Below, one piece after another: positions 1 to 7,360 of a stretch of DNA of 15,853 bases. This DNA comes from JASFWK01 sp050049355 (GTDB taxonomy: Bacteria; Chloroflexota; Anaerolineae; B4-G1; DUEL01). The position numbers and the translations under genes were made by a program. The notes below the pieces were generated by a model. The model was not told the DNA's origin and searched no databases. It was given only the letters and a program-made list of their open reading frames with translations. The stretch's first letter is position 1, and the number at the start of each line of letters is the position of its first letter. The stretch lies in NCBI GenBank assembly GCA_050049355.1, contig JASFWK010000040.1:1-15853 (forward strand), read 5' to 3'.

Positions 1-594
1 CGCTACGATCGCATCGCCCCGGTCTACGACCTGATGGAGACGATCGTTGAGCGTCTCGCGTTCCGCGGTTGGCGAAGACGACTCTGGTCTCAGGTCGAGG
101 GAGAGCGCGTGTTGGAGGTGGGGGTTGGAACAGGCAAGAACCTACCCCACTATCCTGCGGGAACCCACGTCACGGCGATAGATCTGAGCGGGAGGATGAT
201 GGAGCAGGCGCAGCGCCGCGCCAAGCTGATGGGCACCCGGGTTGACCTCGCATTGATGGATGCCCAACGGCTGGCATTTCCCGATGCCACGTTCGATGCC
301 GTCGTGGCGACCTTTGTCTTCTGCTCGGTGCCCGATCCCGTGCTTGGTCTGCAGGAGCTGGGGCGGGTCGTCAGACCCCGTGGCCGGATCACCCTGCTGG
401 AGCACGTGCGGGTGAACAAGCCAGTGATCGGCCGCGTGATGGATCTACTTGATCCCATCGTGGTGCGGCTGATGGGTCCACACATCAACCGCCACACGGT
501 AGAGAATGTGAAAAAGGCCAATCTGGAGGTCGAGCGAGTGGAGGAATTGACATCCGGGGGTCTGGTCAAGTTGATCGTCTCGCGGACGACCTAG
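1..594 (+). CDS. Class I SAM-dependent methyltransferase, UbiE-like (5' end outside window)
   Basis: The reading frame is open from the first base, and the conserved entry RYDRIAPVYDLME lies before any good start, so the true start is upstream of the window. There are 197 visible residues. The Rossmann motif I is VLEVGVGTGKNLPHYP (residues 37-52), followed by an acidic residue closing strand 2 (AIDLS, D61), a MDAQRLAFPDATFD segment (86-99) and VFCSVPDP (106-113), the usual order for the Methyltransf_11/UbiE group. The family transfers methyl from S-adenosylmethionine to small molecules or lipids (quinones, phosphatidylethanolamine and others). The substrate cannot be read from the sequence. 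No membrane segment is visible. It lies 219 bases upstream of hgcA on the same strand. A functional link to mercury methylation is conceivable but unproven. Family assignment is firm; substrate is unknown. Confidence 0.88.
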   Translation, partial: RYDRIAPVYDLMETIVERLAFRGWRRRLWSQVEGERVLEVGVGTGKNLPHYPAGTHVTAIDLSGRMMEQAQRRAKLMGTRVDLALMDAQRLAFPDATFDAVVATFVFCSVPDPVLGLQELGRVVRPRGRITLLEHVRVNKPVIGRVMDLLDPIVVRLMGPHINRHTVENVKKANLEVERVEELTSGGLVKLIVSRTT

Positions 595-753
595 AAGGCC
601 AATCGGCCCGCCTTGGACCCTGCGCGCACGCAGTCTCACCTGGACAACACCGCTGCGAAGACCGGGGTGCGGATCAACTCTCCCGCCGCGCCGGTTAGGG
701 CAATCACATTGTGTAGGTCTCCCGCCTCGTGGGCGGGCCAGCAATGATGATCC

Positions 754-781
754 TTGGCACAAAATGGTAAGGCAATTCAAT
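754..781 (+). promoter_or_regulatory. Candidate sigma70-type promoter for hgcAB
   Basis: TTGGCA (754-759) and TTCAAT (776-781) are separated by 16 bases and match the -35/-10 consensus at 5/6 and 4/6. A transcript would begin near 788, leaving a short leader before the hgcA ATG at 814. This also argues against an upstream TTG start at 754. It is a pattern match only; no operator-like palindrome lies beside it. Confidence 0.35.
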
Positions 782-813
782 CAATCTGGAGACCCGATAG
801 GATTGGAGATAAG

Positions 814-1815
814 ATGACATCGACCGCCAACGTCAGGCCTCACATCCGAAGTACGACCAGCATCCTCACCCTGGCCAATCACTGGGATCATTTCCTGGCT
901 CGCTGGGGCGTCAACCGCACTGGCCATCGCGTCGAGCCGGGGTTGTATGCCCTGGGCAGCCCAGCAGCAGATTCACCTGTCTTCGTCACGGCCAACTACA
1001 CGCTCAGCTTCAATGCCGTTCGGTCAGCCCTTGCCGAGATCGATGGCTACATCCTGGTTCTGAACACGCAGGGCATCAACGTCTGGTGCGCGGCTGCCAA
1101 GGGGACCTTCGGCACAGACGAGCTTGTGCACCAGATCGAAGCCACGGCGCTCGGTGACATCGTCAGCCACCGGGCGCTGATCGTGCCCCAGCTGGGTGCT
1201 GCCGGAGTCGCCGCCCACCAGGTCAAGAAGCGCTCGGGCTTCACGGTCGAATACGGGCCCGTGCGGGCGGCCGACCTGCCAGAGTTTCTCCAGACGCGCC
1301 AGGCTACACCGCAGATGCGCCGGGTGCGCTTCACGCTGGCAGACCGCTTGATCTTGATCCCAGTGGAACTGGTCCACATCTTGCTGCCGATGCTGATTGC
1401 GGCGGTGGCACTCTTCTTCGCTGGCGGCCTCCTGGCCTCCGGGAGCGCGGTGGCGGCAATGCTGGCCGGTGCGGCTCTGTTCCCCATCTTGCTGCCCCGG
1501 CTCCCGACACGCCACTTCAGCAGCAAGGGGTTCATTTTGGGCGGTGCAGTGGCAGTCCCCTTCGGTTTGGCATCATTCGTGTGCGGCTCAGACGCTGCGT
1601 GGTGGCTGCGGGCAGGCGGAGCGTTGACGTACCTGTTATCCTTACCGCCGGTCACCGCTTTCCTGGCATTGAATTTCACCGGCTCGACGACGTTCACCTC
1701 CAGAAGCGGAGTCCGGCGCGAGATATTCACCTACATCCCCATCATGGCCTGGATGTTTGGGGGAGGCATCGCGGTGACCATCACCCTGATCTTGATGCGC
1801 GTGTTGGGAGGATAA
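814..1815 (+). CDS. hgcA: HgcA, corrinoid protein of mercury methylation
   Basis: 333 residues, close to the ~338 of characterised HgcA. HgcA is a membrane-anchored cobalamin protein that transfers a methyl group to Hg(II), giving methylmercury, with HgcB as electron donor. The N-terminal CdhD-like corrinoid domain (about 35-165) contains EPGLYALGSP, SPVFVTANYTLSF and the cap helix NVWCAAAKGTFGTDEL (89-104), whose Cys92 would be the lower axial Co ligand. PQLGAAGVAAHQVKKRSGF and YGPVRAADLP follow, both typical of HgcA and different from CODH/ACS CdhD. The C-terminal half has about five membrane helices (roughly 183-204, 212-228, 238-257, 263-287, 306-330). The start at 814 is preferred because GGAG (805-808) sits 5 bases upstream; a TTG at 754 would add 20 unrelated residues. 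Oddity: the cap helix has Ala95 where Gly is usual (canonical N(V/I)WCA(A/G)GK). hgcB follows after 2 bases. Identity is highly likely; activity is not shown. Confidence 0.95.
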   Translation: MTSTANVRPHIRSTTSILTLANHWDHFLARWGVNRTGHRVEPGLYALGSPAADSPVFVTANYTLSFNAVRSALAEIDGYILVLNTQGINVWCAAAKGTFGTDELVHQIEATALGDIVSHRALIVPQLGAAGVAAHQVKKRSGFTVEYGPVRAADLPEFLQTRQATPQMRRVRFTLADRLILIPVELVHILLPMLIAAVALFFAGGLLASGSAVAAMLAGAALFPILLPRLPTRHFSSKGFILGGAVAVPFGLASFVCGSDAAWWLRAGGALTYLLSLPPVTAFLALNFTGSTTFTSRSGVRREIFTYIPIMAWMFGGGIAVTITLILMRVLGG

Positions 1816-1817
1816 CG

Positions 1818-2120
1818 ATGGCTGATCTATCTGTGATCAACACACTCCGATACAATCCAGAGCTGTGTATCGGCTGCGAGATGTGCACCATCGTCTGCCC
1901 ACATGCCGTGTTTGCGATGGATGGCGGTCTGGCCCAGCTCGTTCACGCCGAAGCGTGCATGGAATGTGGGGCCTGTCAGCTCAACTGCCCGACCCGTGCT
2001 ATCACGGTGGATAGCGGCGTGGGGTGTGCCGCCGCCATGTTCCGCGCTGCTTTGACTGGTCAGAAAGAAGCGACCTGCGGCGATGAGACCCAGCCTCGCT
2101 CCTGCTGTGCAGATGGGTAG
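1818..2120 (+). CDS. hgcB: HgcB, 2x[4Fe-4S] ferredoxin of mercury methylation
   Basis: 100 residues, close to the ~95 of known HgcB. Two ferredoxin motifs are complete: C17-x2-C20-x2-C23-x3-C27-P and C47-x2-C50-x2-C53-x3-C57-P. Beyond them are the HgcB-specific Cys70 in DSGVGCAA and a vicinal Cys96-Cys97 pair near the C-terminus; in characterised HgcB the equivalents are required or proposed to bind Hg(II) and hand it to HgcA. The protein reduces the HgcA corrinoid to Co(I). It has no signal peptide or membrane helix, so it is cytosolic and docks on HgcA. The start at 1818 follows a strong GGGAGG site (1806-1811), and the gene begins 2 bases after the hgcA stop, indicating translational coupling. 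The same frame is open further upstream inside hgcA, but that part has no ferredoxin character. Confidence 0.95.
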   Translation: MADLSVINTLRYNPELCIGCEMCTIVCPHAVFAMDGGLAQLVHAEACMECGACQLNCPTRAITVDSGVGCAAAMFRAALTGQKEATCGDETQPRSCCADG

Positions 2121-2124
2121 TTGT

Positions 2125-2188
2125 CCACCGGGCCGAGAAGGCCGTGGCACGTGCTCTGGAGCCAAAGGGGCCGACAGTCCTCCTGTCG
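2125..2188 (+). other. Two consecutive hairpins between hgcB and the response regulator
   Basis: The first hairpin pairs CCAC (2125-2128) with GTGG (2144-2147) and GGCC (2131-2134) with GGCC (2140-2143) around loop GAGAA. The second pairs CGACAG (2172-2177) with CTGTCG (2183-2188) around a 5-base loop. Neither is followed by a U run, so they are not classical intrinsic terminators. They could stabilise the hgcAB mRNA end or reduce read-through into the two-component genes. Confidence 0.3.
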
Positions 2189-2259
2189 AAGCACGCCGGC
2201 GAGGCGTATAGCACCACCAGATACAGGTCTCCAGCGGGGCCGTTCGAGAGGAAGAAGCA

Positions 2260-2916
2260 ATGAGCAACAAGATCCGCGTTCTCCTGGCCGACGACCACGC
2301 CGTGGTCCGTCAGGGCATTCGCCGGTTTCTTGAGGAGGCTGGCGACATCGAGGTCGTGGCCGAGGCAGAGAATGGCACCGAGGCACTCCGCCTGGTGGGA
2401 GCCCATCAACCCGACGTGGCGGTGCTGGACATTCGCATGCCGGAGATGACTGGCGTAGAGGCCACTCGCCGGATCAAGCGGCAGTTCCCTGAGGTACAGA
2501 TCCTGATCCTCACCGCCTACGACGACGATCCCTATGTCTTTGCTTTGCTCCAGAGCGGAGCGGATGGCTACGCCCTCAAGACCGCCAGCGGCGACGAATT
2601 GGTGCGCGCCGTGCACACTGTCCATCGAGGGGAATCTGCCCTCAGCCCAAAGATCGCCAGCAAGGTGGTGCGGCAGGCAACGAGCGGCGGGCCACAGGGT
2701 GCCTCCGACCAGGTGGAACCCCTCACCACCCGGGAGGTCGAGGTCCTCCAGCTGGTCGCGAAGGGGATGACCAACCGTGAAGTCGGCCAGGCACTGGGGA
2801 TAAGTCACCGCACGGTTCAGGGCCATCTGGCGAGTGTCTACGGCAAGCTGGATGTGAGCAGCCGCACTGAGGCCGTCACCGAGGCCCTGCGACGCGGCTG
2901 GATCGTGATCGGGTGA
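2260..2916 (+). CDS. NarL/FixJ-family response regulator
   Basis: 218 residues. The N-terminal receiver domain (about 5-120) has acidic residues D11/D12, phospho-acceptor D57 in VLDIRMPEMTG, T85 and K107. The C-terminal LuxR/GerE helix-turn-helix (about 155-212) begins LTTREVEVLQLVAKGMTNRE and contains ISHRTVQGHLASVYGKL. Phosphorylation would control DNA binding as a transcription factor. The ATG at 2260 has AGGA (2249-2252) 7 bases upstream. The cognate kinase gene starts 11 bases after the stop, so the two form an operon. It lies 139 bases downstream of hgcB on the same strand. Target genes cannot be deduced; hgcAB itself is one candidate by proximity. Confidence 0.93.
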   Translation: MSNKIRVLLADDHAVVRQGIRRFLEEAGDIEVVAEAENGTEALRLVGAHQPDVAVLDIRMPEMTGVEATRRIKRQFPEVQILILTAYDDDPYVFALLQSGADGYALKTASGDELVRAVHTVHRGESALSPKIASKVVRQATSGGPQGASDQVEPLTTREVEVLQLVAKGMTNREVGQALGISHRTVQGHLASVYGKLDVSSRTEAVTEALRRGWIVIG

Positions 2917-2927
2917 GGAGAGACACC

Positions 2928-4355
2928 ATGCGCCGCTGGTTCCGCACTCTGCAGGCCCAACTCTTCCTGTGGGCAGTGCTGCCGGTTACATTCATCATCA
3001 TCGCGCTGGCGTTCACTGGCGTCTACGCCCACCAGCGGGCAATGCGCGATTTCGTGGCTGACCGAAACCTGACCCTGGTTCGCTTGGCCGCTCGGATGGT
3101 AGAGGATGGTTTGGCCCACGGCGTGGTCAGCGCCGATGGCGAGGGCCTTTCGACATGGATGCCGCCACTTGTAAGCAACCGATCGGAGACGGCGGTGCTG
3201 ATGATCGTGGATGGTGAGGGACGCACGTTGACTCACCCCGACCCGGATCAGGTAGGGGTTGACGCGGGGGACGCCCCCGGCGTGGGAGAGGCCCTTGAGC
3301 AGCGTCCATCGACGGACTCCGAAGGATTCATCGTCGCACCCGGAGGATCGACGGGACCGCTGCTTGTCGCCTTTGCCCCCGTCGGCGGGACCGATTGGGT
3401 GGTCGTGGTTCGAGAACCGGTGGAGGACCTTATCGGTCCTATCCTTCGCCTTTCTAGCCTGGCCCCCGTGGTCGCCGTCGGCGCAGCCGTCGTCTCGCTG
3501 CTGATCCTCACTTTCGGCTGGCGCACCATCGTCCGCCCCCTTCAGCAGCTGGCCCATGCAGCTGAGCAGGTCTCCTGGGGCGATTTCTCCGCCATTGCCT
3601 TGCCCGTCGGCGGCGTACAGGAGGTACAGGATTTGCACCGCGCGCTGGCAGAGATGGTGGAGCGCATTAGAGGCTACGAGACCGGAATGCGGGACTACCT
3701 GGCCGCAATGACCCGGGGACAGGAAGCCGAGCGGGCCCGTCTAGCTCGCGAGCTCCACGATGGACCCGTGCAGGAACTGATCGCTCTGGGACAGCGCGCT
3801 GAGATGGCACAGCGATTGGTGGAAAGGAACAAGACGGACCAGGCGCAGAGGCTGCTGGAGGAACTGCGGCAAGCCGAATTGGAGACCGTCGAGGAGCTCC
3901 GTCGCCTCATCGGCGCGCTCCGCCCCACCTACCTGGAGGATCTGGGTTTTCTCCCTGCGCTGGAGATGTTGGTGCGACAGGCAGATGGGCAAACCGCCGC
4001 CCAGGTGCGATTGGAGGAGAAGGGCCCGATACCACGCCTCCCCCCGGAGGTAGAGTTGGCCGCTTACCGCATCGCCCAGGAGGCACTGAATAACGCTATT
4101 CAACATGCTCACGCCCAGGATATCTTCGTTCGTGTCCGCTGCGATGAGGGAGGGACCACCCTTACCGTGACCGACGATGGTGTGGGGTTCACGCTGCCAC
4201 CTCGGCCTGACGAGCTGACCCGGGTCGGACACTTCGGGTTAGTAGGGATGCAAGAACGAGCCACTGCGTTGAACGGCACCCTCCACGTCCGCACTGCCCC
4301 CGGAGAAGGGACCCAGGTAACCGTCCGCCTGCCTGGCCAACCCTGCACCAGCTAA
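2928..4355 (+). CDS. NarL-type membrane sensor histidine kinase (Cache-like, HAMP, HisKA_3, HATPase)
   Basis: 475 residues. TM1 is about 12-33. An extracytoplasmic region (about 34-173) ends with FAPVGGTDWVVVVREP, typical of Cache/PAS-like sensor domains. TM2 is about 177-198, followed by a HAMP-like linker (199-250). The dimerisation box ERARLARELHDGPVQELIAL (268-287) carries H277, the HisKA_3 form used by NarX/DesK-type kinases. The ATPase domain has N388/N389, the G1 box DDGVGF (416-421) and GHFGLVGM (434-441). It autophosphorylates and passes phosphate to the regulator encoded just upstream. The ATG at 2928 follows GAGGAG (2915-2920) with 7-base spacing; a GTG at 2913 overlapping the regulator stop is less likely. 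The ligand is unknown. Confidence 0.92.
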   Translation: MRRWFRTLQAQLFLWAVLPVTFIIIALAFTGVYAHQRAMRDFVADRNLTLVRLAARMVEDGLAHGVVSADGEGLSTWMPPLVSNRSETAVLMIVDGEGRTLTHPDPDQVGVDAGDAPGVGEALEQRPSTDSEGFIVAPGGSTGPLLVAFAPVGGTDWVVVVREPVEDLIGPILRLSSLAPVVAVGAAVVSLLILTFGWRTIVRPLQQLAHAAEQVSWGDFSAIALPVGGVQEVQDLHRALAEMVERIRGYETGMRDYLAAMTRGQEAERARLARELHDGPVQELIALGQRAEMAQRLVERNKTDQAQRLLEELRQAELETVEELRRLIGALRPTYLEDLGFLPALEMLVRQADGQTAAQVRLEEKGPIPRLPPEVELAAYRIAQEALNNAIQHAHAQDIFVRVRCDEGGTTLTVTDDGVGFTLPPRPDELTRVGHFGLVGMQERATALNGTLHVRTAPGEGTQVTVRLPGQPCTS

Positions 4356-4450
4356 GGCGCTCTCTTCGCAGTCACCCTCGCCACGTGGATCTTCCCGACA
4401 CGCCCTCTCCACAGTTCGTAGAGCCGCCGGAAGCGCAAGGACGAGAGTAG

Positions 4451-5707
4451 ATGACAGACCACAGACGTCAGGTCTTCCCTTCTGAAGCGGCAGCGCTCTA
4501 TGTCCACGTGCCCTTCTGTCACTCGCGCTGCGCCTACTGTGACTTCAACACCTACGTTGGGCTGGAGGATCTGATCCCAGCCTACGTGGAGGCCCTCTGC
4601 GCCGAAATCCGCTCCGCACCCCGAGCCCGCGGGCGCACTATCTACATCGGTGGCGGCACCCCCTCCATCCTCACTCTCGACTTCGTAGAGAAACTCCTTC
4701 GCGCCCTCCGTCTCAAATTCCACGTTCCGGACAACGCCGAGATCACGCTGGAGGCCAATCCAGGCACAGTGACGCCGGAGTATCTGCACGGTCTGCAGGA
4801 ACTGGGCATCAACCGCCTCAGCCTGGGGATCCAGTCGGTCCACGATGACGAGCTGCAACTCCTGGGGCGCGTTCACTCTTGGCCGGAAGCGACGGAGGCC
4901 GCGGAAGCTGCCCGGTCGGCGAGCTTCGACAACCTAAACATCGACCTCATGTACGGCCTGCCAGAGCAGAGCTTGACCCGGTGGCAGGAGACCCTGAGGG
5001 CGACAGTGGCACTGGAGCCCGAGCACCTCTCGCTCTACGCGCTCACGGTGGAGGACGGAACGCCGTTCGCGCAGCGGATTGCAGAGGGCAAGCTGGAGGC
5101 GCCGGACCAGGACCTGGTGGCAGACATGTACGAGCTGGCGGAGGAAATGCTGGCAGGGGAAAGCTTCTTCCATTACGAGATCTCGAATTGGGCACGTTGG
5201 AACGTGGAATCTCAGACCCCCATTTCGGAATGCCAAAGGTGGCCAGCTCAGTCCGAGACCTGGAACCTGGAACCTGAAACCCTCGCCGAAGATGTCACCC
5301 CCCTCATCTGCCGACACAATCTGACCTACTGGCGCAACCAGCCCTACCTTGGTTTCGGCGCAGGAGCGGCCTCTTGGCGGGAGGGACTCCGCTGGACCAA
5401 TGTTCGCAGCCCAGAGGAATACATCTCGCGGATCAAGGGAGGGCGCGTGGCCACGGAGGAAGCAGAAGAGATCGACCCGCACCTGGAGATGGGGGAGACG
5501 ATGATGATGGGATTGCGTCTGGCCGAGGGGGTGACCGCCAGCCGCTTCCGCGCCCGCTTCAGCTTGAGACTGGAAACAGCCTTCGGGGACGAACTGGAGG
5601 GACTGCGGGAGCTAGGACTGCTGCATTGGGACGGTCACGTCGCTCGGCTCACACCGCGGGGACGTCTCCTGGGTAACCAGGTCTTCCAGCGCTTCTTGCC
5701 AGGGTGA
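4451..5707 (+). CDS. hemW: HemW, radical SAM heme chaperone (coproporphyrinogen-oxidase-like)
   Basis: 418 residues; HemW proteins are usually about 370-400. The radical-SAM cluster motif is C23-x3-C27-x2-C30 within VPFCHSRCAYCDF. It is followed by YIGGGTPSIL (65-74), EANPGTVTPE (101-110), RLSLGIQSVHDDELQLLGR (122-140), DLMYGLPEQS (165-174) and HLSLYALTVEDGTPF (192-206). CRHNLTYWRNQPYLGFGAGA (287-306) is the family's signature after the barrel. HemW binds heme and delivers it to haem proteins; it lacks coproporphyrinogen dehydrogenase activity. The N-terminus starts directly at the cluster, without the longer N-terminal region of HemN. Oddity: residues 250-286 are an insertion where relatives have about four residues between NWAR and CRHN. 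AAGGA (4437-4441) lies 9 bases before the ATG. The gene is convergent with the epimerase gene. Confidence 0.88.
   Translation: MTDHRRQVFPSEAAALYVHVPFCHSRCAYCDFNTYVGLEDLIPAYVEALCAEIRSAPRARGRTIYIGGGTPSILTLDFVEKLLRALRLKFHVPDNAEITLEANPGTVTPEYLHGLQELGINRLSLGIQSVHDDELQLLGRVHSWPEATEAAEAARSASFDNLNIDLMYGLPEQSLTRWQETLRATVALEPEHLSLYALTVEDGTPFAQRIAEGKLEAPDQDLVADMYELAEEMLAGESFFHYEISNWARWNVESQTPISECQRWPAQSETWNLEPETLAEDVTPLICRHNLTYWRNQPYLGFGAGAASWREGLRWTNVRSPEEYISRIKGGRVATEEAEEIDPHLEMGETMMMGLRLAEGVTASRFRARFSLRLETAFGDELEGLRELGLLHWDGHVARLTPRGRLLGNQVFQRFLPG
5198..5308 (+). repeat. In-frame repeat-bearing insertion inside hemW
   Basis: This stretch encodes residues 250-286 and separates NWAR from CRHN, which are normally about four residues apart in HemW. 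It contains three tandem 7-mers ACCTGGA/ACCTGGA/ACCTGAA at 5258-5278, with looser copies (GGAACGTGGAATCT) near its start. The predicted peptide is rich in Trp, Glu and Pro and unlike the flanking enzyme. The net gain is about 33 codons with the frame kept. It looks like an intergenic-type repeat that entered a surface loop. Confidence 0.6.
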
Positions 5708-5737
5708 TGGCCGGGCAAGAGGAACCCCAAAGCCTGC

Positions 5738-6745
5738 TCAGGAGATCGGATGTGCCGCCGATCGGCGCTTTGGTCGCCTGGCCTTTGAATGGGTGAAGTA
5801 GGGGGACCTGCTCAGCAACCAACGACGAATGAAGGGACGAAACACCTGGATCAAATGCCGCCTGCGGCCCAGCAACTCGACCATCTCGTCAAGGTAATCA
5901 TCGAAGTCACGTCGCTGGTAGTGGAGGAGCCGCTCGCTTTCCGCGGTATCCACCCAGTCTGTGCAGAACGGCGTTGAACCGAAGGCCTCGTCGGGCAGCA
6001 TGCCCACCCCCATAGCCTCCAGTATCTTCTGCACGATCTCACGATAGTACAACTGACAGCTGGGACCACCGCCGATCAGCAGAGTCTTCCCCCACACTTC
6101 CTCGCTCTCTATTGCGTTGGCGATCGCCAGTCCCACGTCGCGCGTGTGGACAAACTCCATGCGATTGTCCAGCGGCACGTCGAACATCCCTGGATCCAGC
6201 TTTATCGCCAGCGGCAGTGTGGCAGATAGCCTCAGGATCGCCCATTCCAGATCAGAGGCCTTGACCATTTCCTCACATGCTATCTTGTGAAGTGAGTAAT
6301 GTTCAACAAGCTGGACAGGGTCCGAGACGGTTCTGGGCGGCGGTTGATCTTGCGTCCTGCCATAGACGTGGTACGACGAGGCAAAGATGATTCTAGGAGA
6401 TACGGGAAGGACCTCCATCGCGTTGAGAAGGTTACGCGTGCCTCCCACATTGACCTTCCCCGCCCAGCCGGGACGATCTTCCGATTCCACGCCGGTGGCC
6501 GACAGTTTGGGGATGATGAACGCCAGATGAACCACGACCTCTTGACCACGCACCGCAGCAGCGACGTCCCGCGGACGACGCAGGTCGCCCCACACCACCT
6601 CCATCCGTCCCTTGAACCTCCGGGCAACCTCTTCGTTGGCCCGTGTTCTGAGATCGAAGCAACGCACCCTATGCTCTCGCCTGACAAGCTCCTCCAGCGC
6701 GCTTGTGCCGATGTTGCCAAAAGCACCTGTCAACAACACTCTCAT
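5738..6745 (-). CDS. NAD-dependent epimerase/dehydratase (extended SDR)
   Basis: 335 residues. The N-terminal nucleotide site is TGAFGNIG (6-13), fitting the TGxxGxxG pattern of extended short-chain dehydrogenases. D31 after strand 2 (CFDLR) favours NAD. GDLRRP (53-58), VVHLAF (71-76) and the N100-containing KVNVGGTRN follow. The catalytic triad is visible as S123/S124 (FASSYHVYG) and Y150-x3-K154 (YSLHK). Such enzymes epimerise, dehydrate or reduce nucleotide sugars or related compounds; the substrate cannot be read. The C-terminal end (about 312-335) is basic and not conserved in character. The start at 6745 has a strong GGAGGAGAGGG-type site and lies 1 base after the tetR-family stop, so the two genes are cotranscribed and probably controlled by that repressor. 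Confidence 0.88.
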   Translation of the reverse strand: MRVLLTGAFGNIGTSALEELVRREHRVRCFDLRTRANEEVARRFKGRMEVVWGDLRRPRDVAAAVRGQEVVVHLAFIIPKLSATGVESEDRPGWAGKVNVGGTRNLLNAMEVLPVSPRIIFASSYHVYGRTQDQPPPRTVSDPVQLVEHYSLHKIACEEMVKASDLEWAILRLSATLPLAIKLDPGMFDVPLDNRMEFVHTRDVGLAIANAIESEEVWGKTLLIGGGPSCQLYYREIVQKILEAMGVGMLPDEAFGSTPFCTDWVDTAESERLLHYQRRDFDDYLDEMVELLGRRRHLIQVFRPFIRRWLLSRSPYFTHSKARRPKRRSAAHPIS

Positions 6746-6746
6746 C

Positions 6747-7346
6747 CTACCCTCTCCTCCTCAAACCTTCAAGAAGCATCCTCAAACTCCTCTCTGTCAC
6801 CTCACGCCATTCAGCCCCCTGGGGATCGAGCACTCCCTGGAGTACCAGGCCGGCCGCCAGCGACACCAGGACTTGGGCCGCTATCTCAGAGTCGACGCGC
6901 CGCAGCGTACCCTCGGCTATACCAGCCTCCACCATCTCGGCGAAGAAGGCACGATACCGTCGGTATGGAGCGATCGTCGCCTGCCATATGTCCGGATCGT
7001 GTGCGGCCTTGTTCCAGAACTCGAGGAACATCGGCAGTTGGCCGCCCGCTGCCTCGAAGACCTGCCCGATCATTCCGGCCATCTGAAGGAACCCTTCCGG
7101 GACCGTGGCTGCACCGTTGCGAACTGCCACAAGTTGCCCATCCAAACCCTCCAGCCATCGCTCCAAGAGATCCAGAAACAGAGCTTGCTTGCTGGGGAAG
7201 TGATGGTAGAAGCCCCCTTTCGTCACGCCAGCGCGCGAGCAGATCTCCGCCACACTGGTGGCGTCGTAACCCTTCTGGGCGAAACTCTCGCGGGCCGCCT
7301 CAAGGATCTTGGAGCGAGTCCTGCTTCCTCGTCGCTTCGCGTTCAC
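6747..7346 (-). CDS. TetR/AcrR-family transcriptional regulator
   Basis: 199 residues with GTG start. The N-terminal TetR helix-turn-helix (about 11-57) reads RSKILEAARESFAQKGYDAT then SVAEICSRAGVTKGGFYHHF and PSKQALF, all hallmarks of the family. The C-terminal part is a helical ligand-binding domain with no membrane segment. GGGAGG sits 6 bases before the GTG. A perfect palindrome at 7361-7378 immediately upstream overlaps the expected transcription start, so autorepression is the simplest model. The epimerase gene follows after 1 base and is probably under the same control. Inducer is unknown. Confidence 0.93.
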   Translation of the reverse strand: MNAKRRGSRTRSKILEAARESFAQKGYDATSVAEICSRAGVTKGGFYHHFPSKQALFLDLLERWLEGLDGQLVAVRNGAATVPEGFLQMAGMIGQVFEAAGGQLPMFLEFWNKAAHDPDIWQATIAPYRRYRAFFAEMVEAGIAEGTLRRVDSEIAAQVLVSLAAGLVLQGVLDPQGAEWREVTERSLRMLLEGLRRRG

Positions 7347-7360
7347 TACCCACCTCCCAG

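Noticed and set aside
721..737. CCCGCC-TCGTG-GGCGGG hairpin as terminator of the methyltransferase gene
   Set aside because: The stem is perfect, but no U run follows and it lies 127 bases after the stop. It is not called as a terminator.
754..813. A TTG start at 754 giving HgcA 20 extra residues
   Set aside because: No ribosome site precedes it, it falls in a -35-like box, and the added residues are not HgcA-like. The ATG at 814 has GGAG at ideal spacing.
1581..1817. N-terminal extension of HgcB into hgcA
   Set aside because: The frame is open, but the peptide is a shadow of hgcA's membrane region. The ATG at 1818 has a strong GGGAGG site and gives the normal HgcB length.
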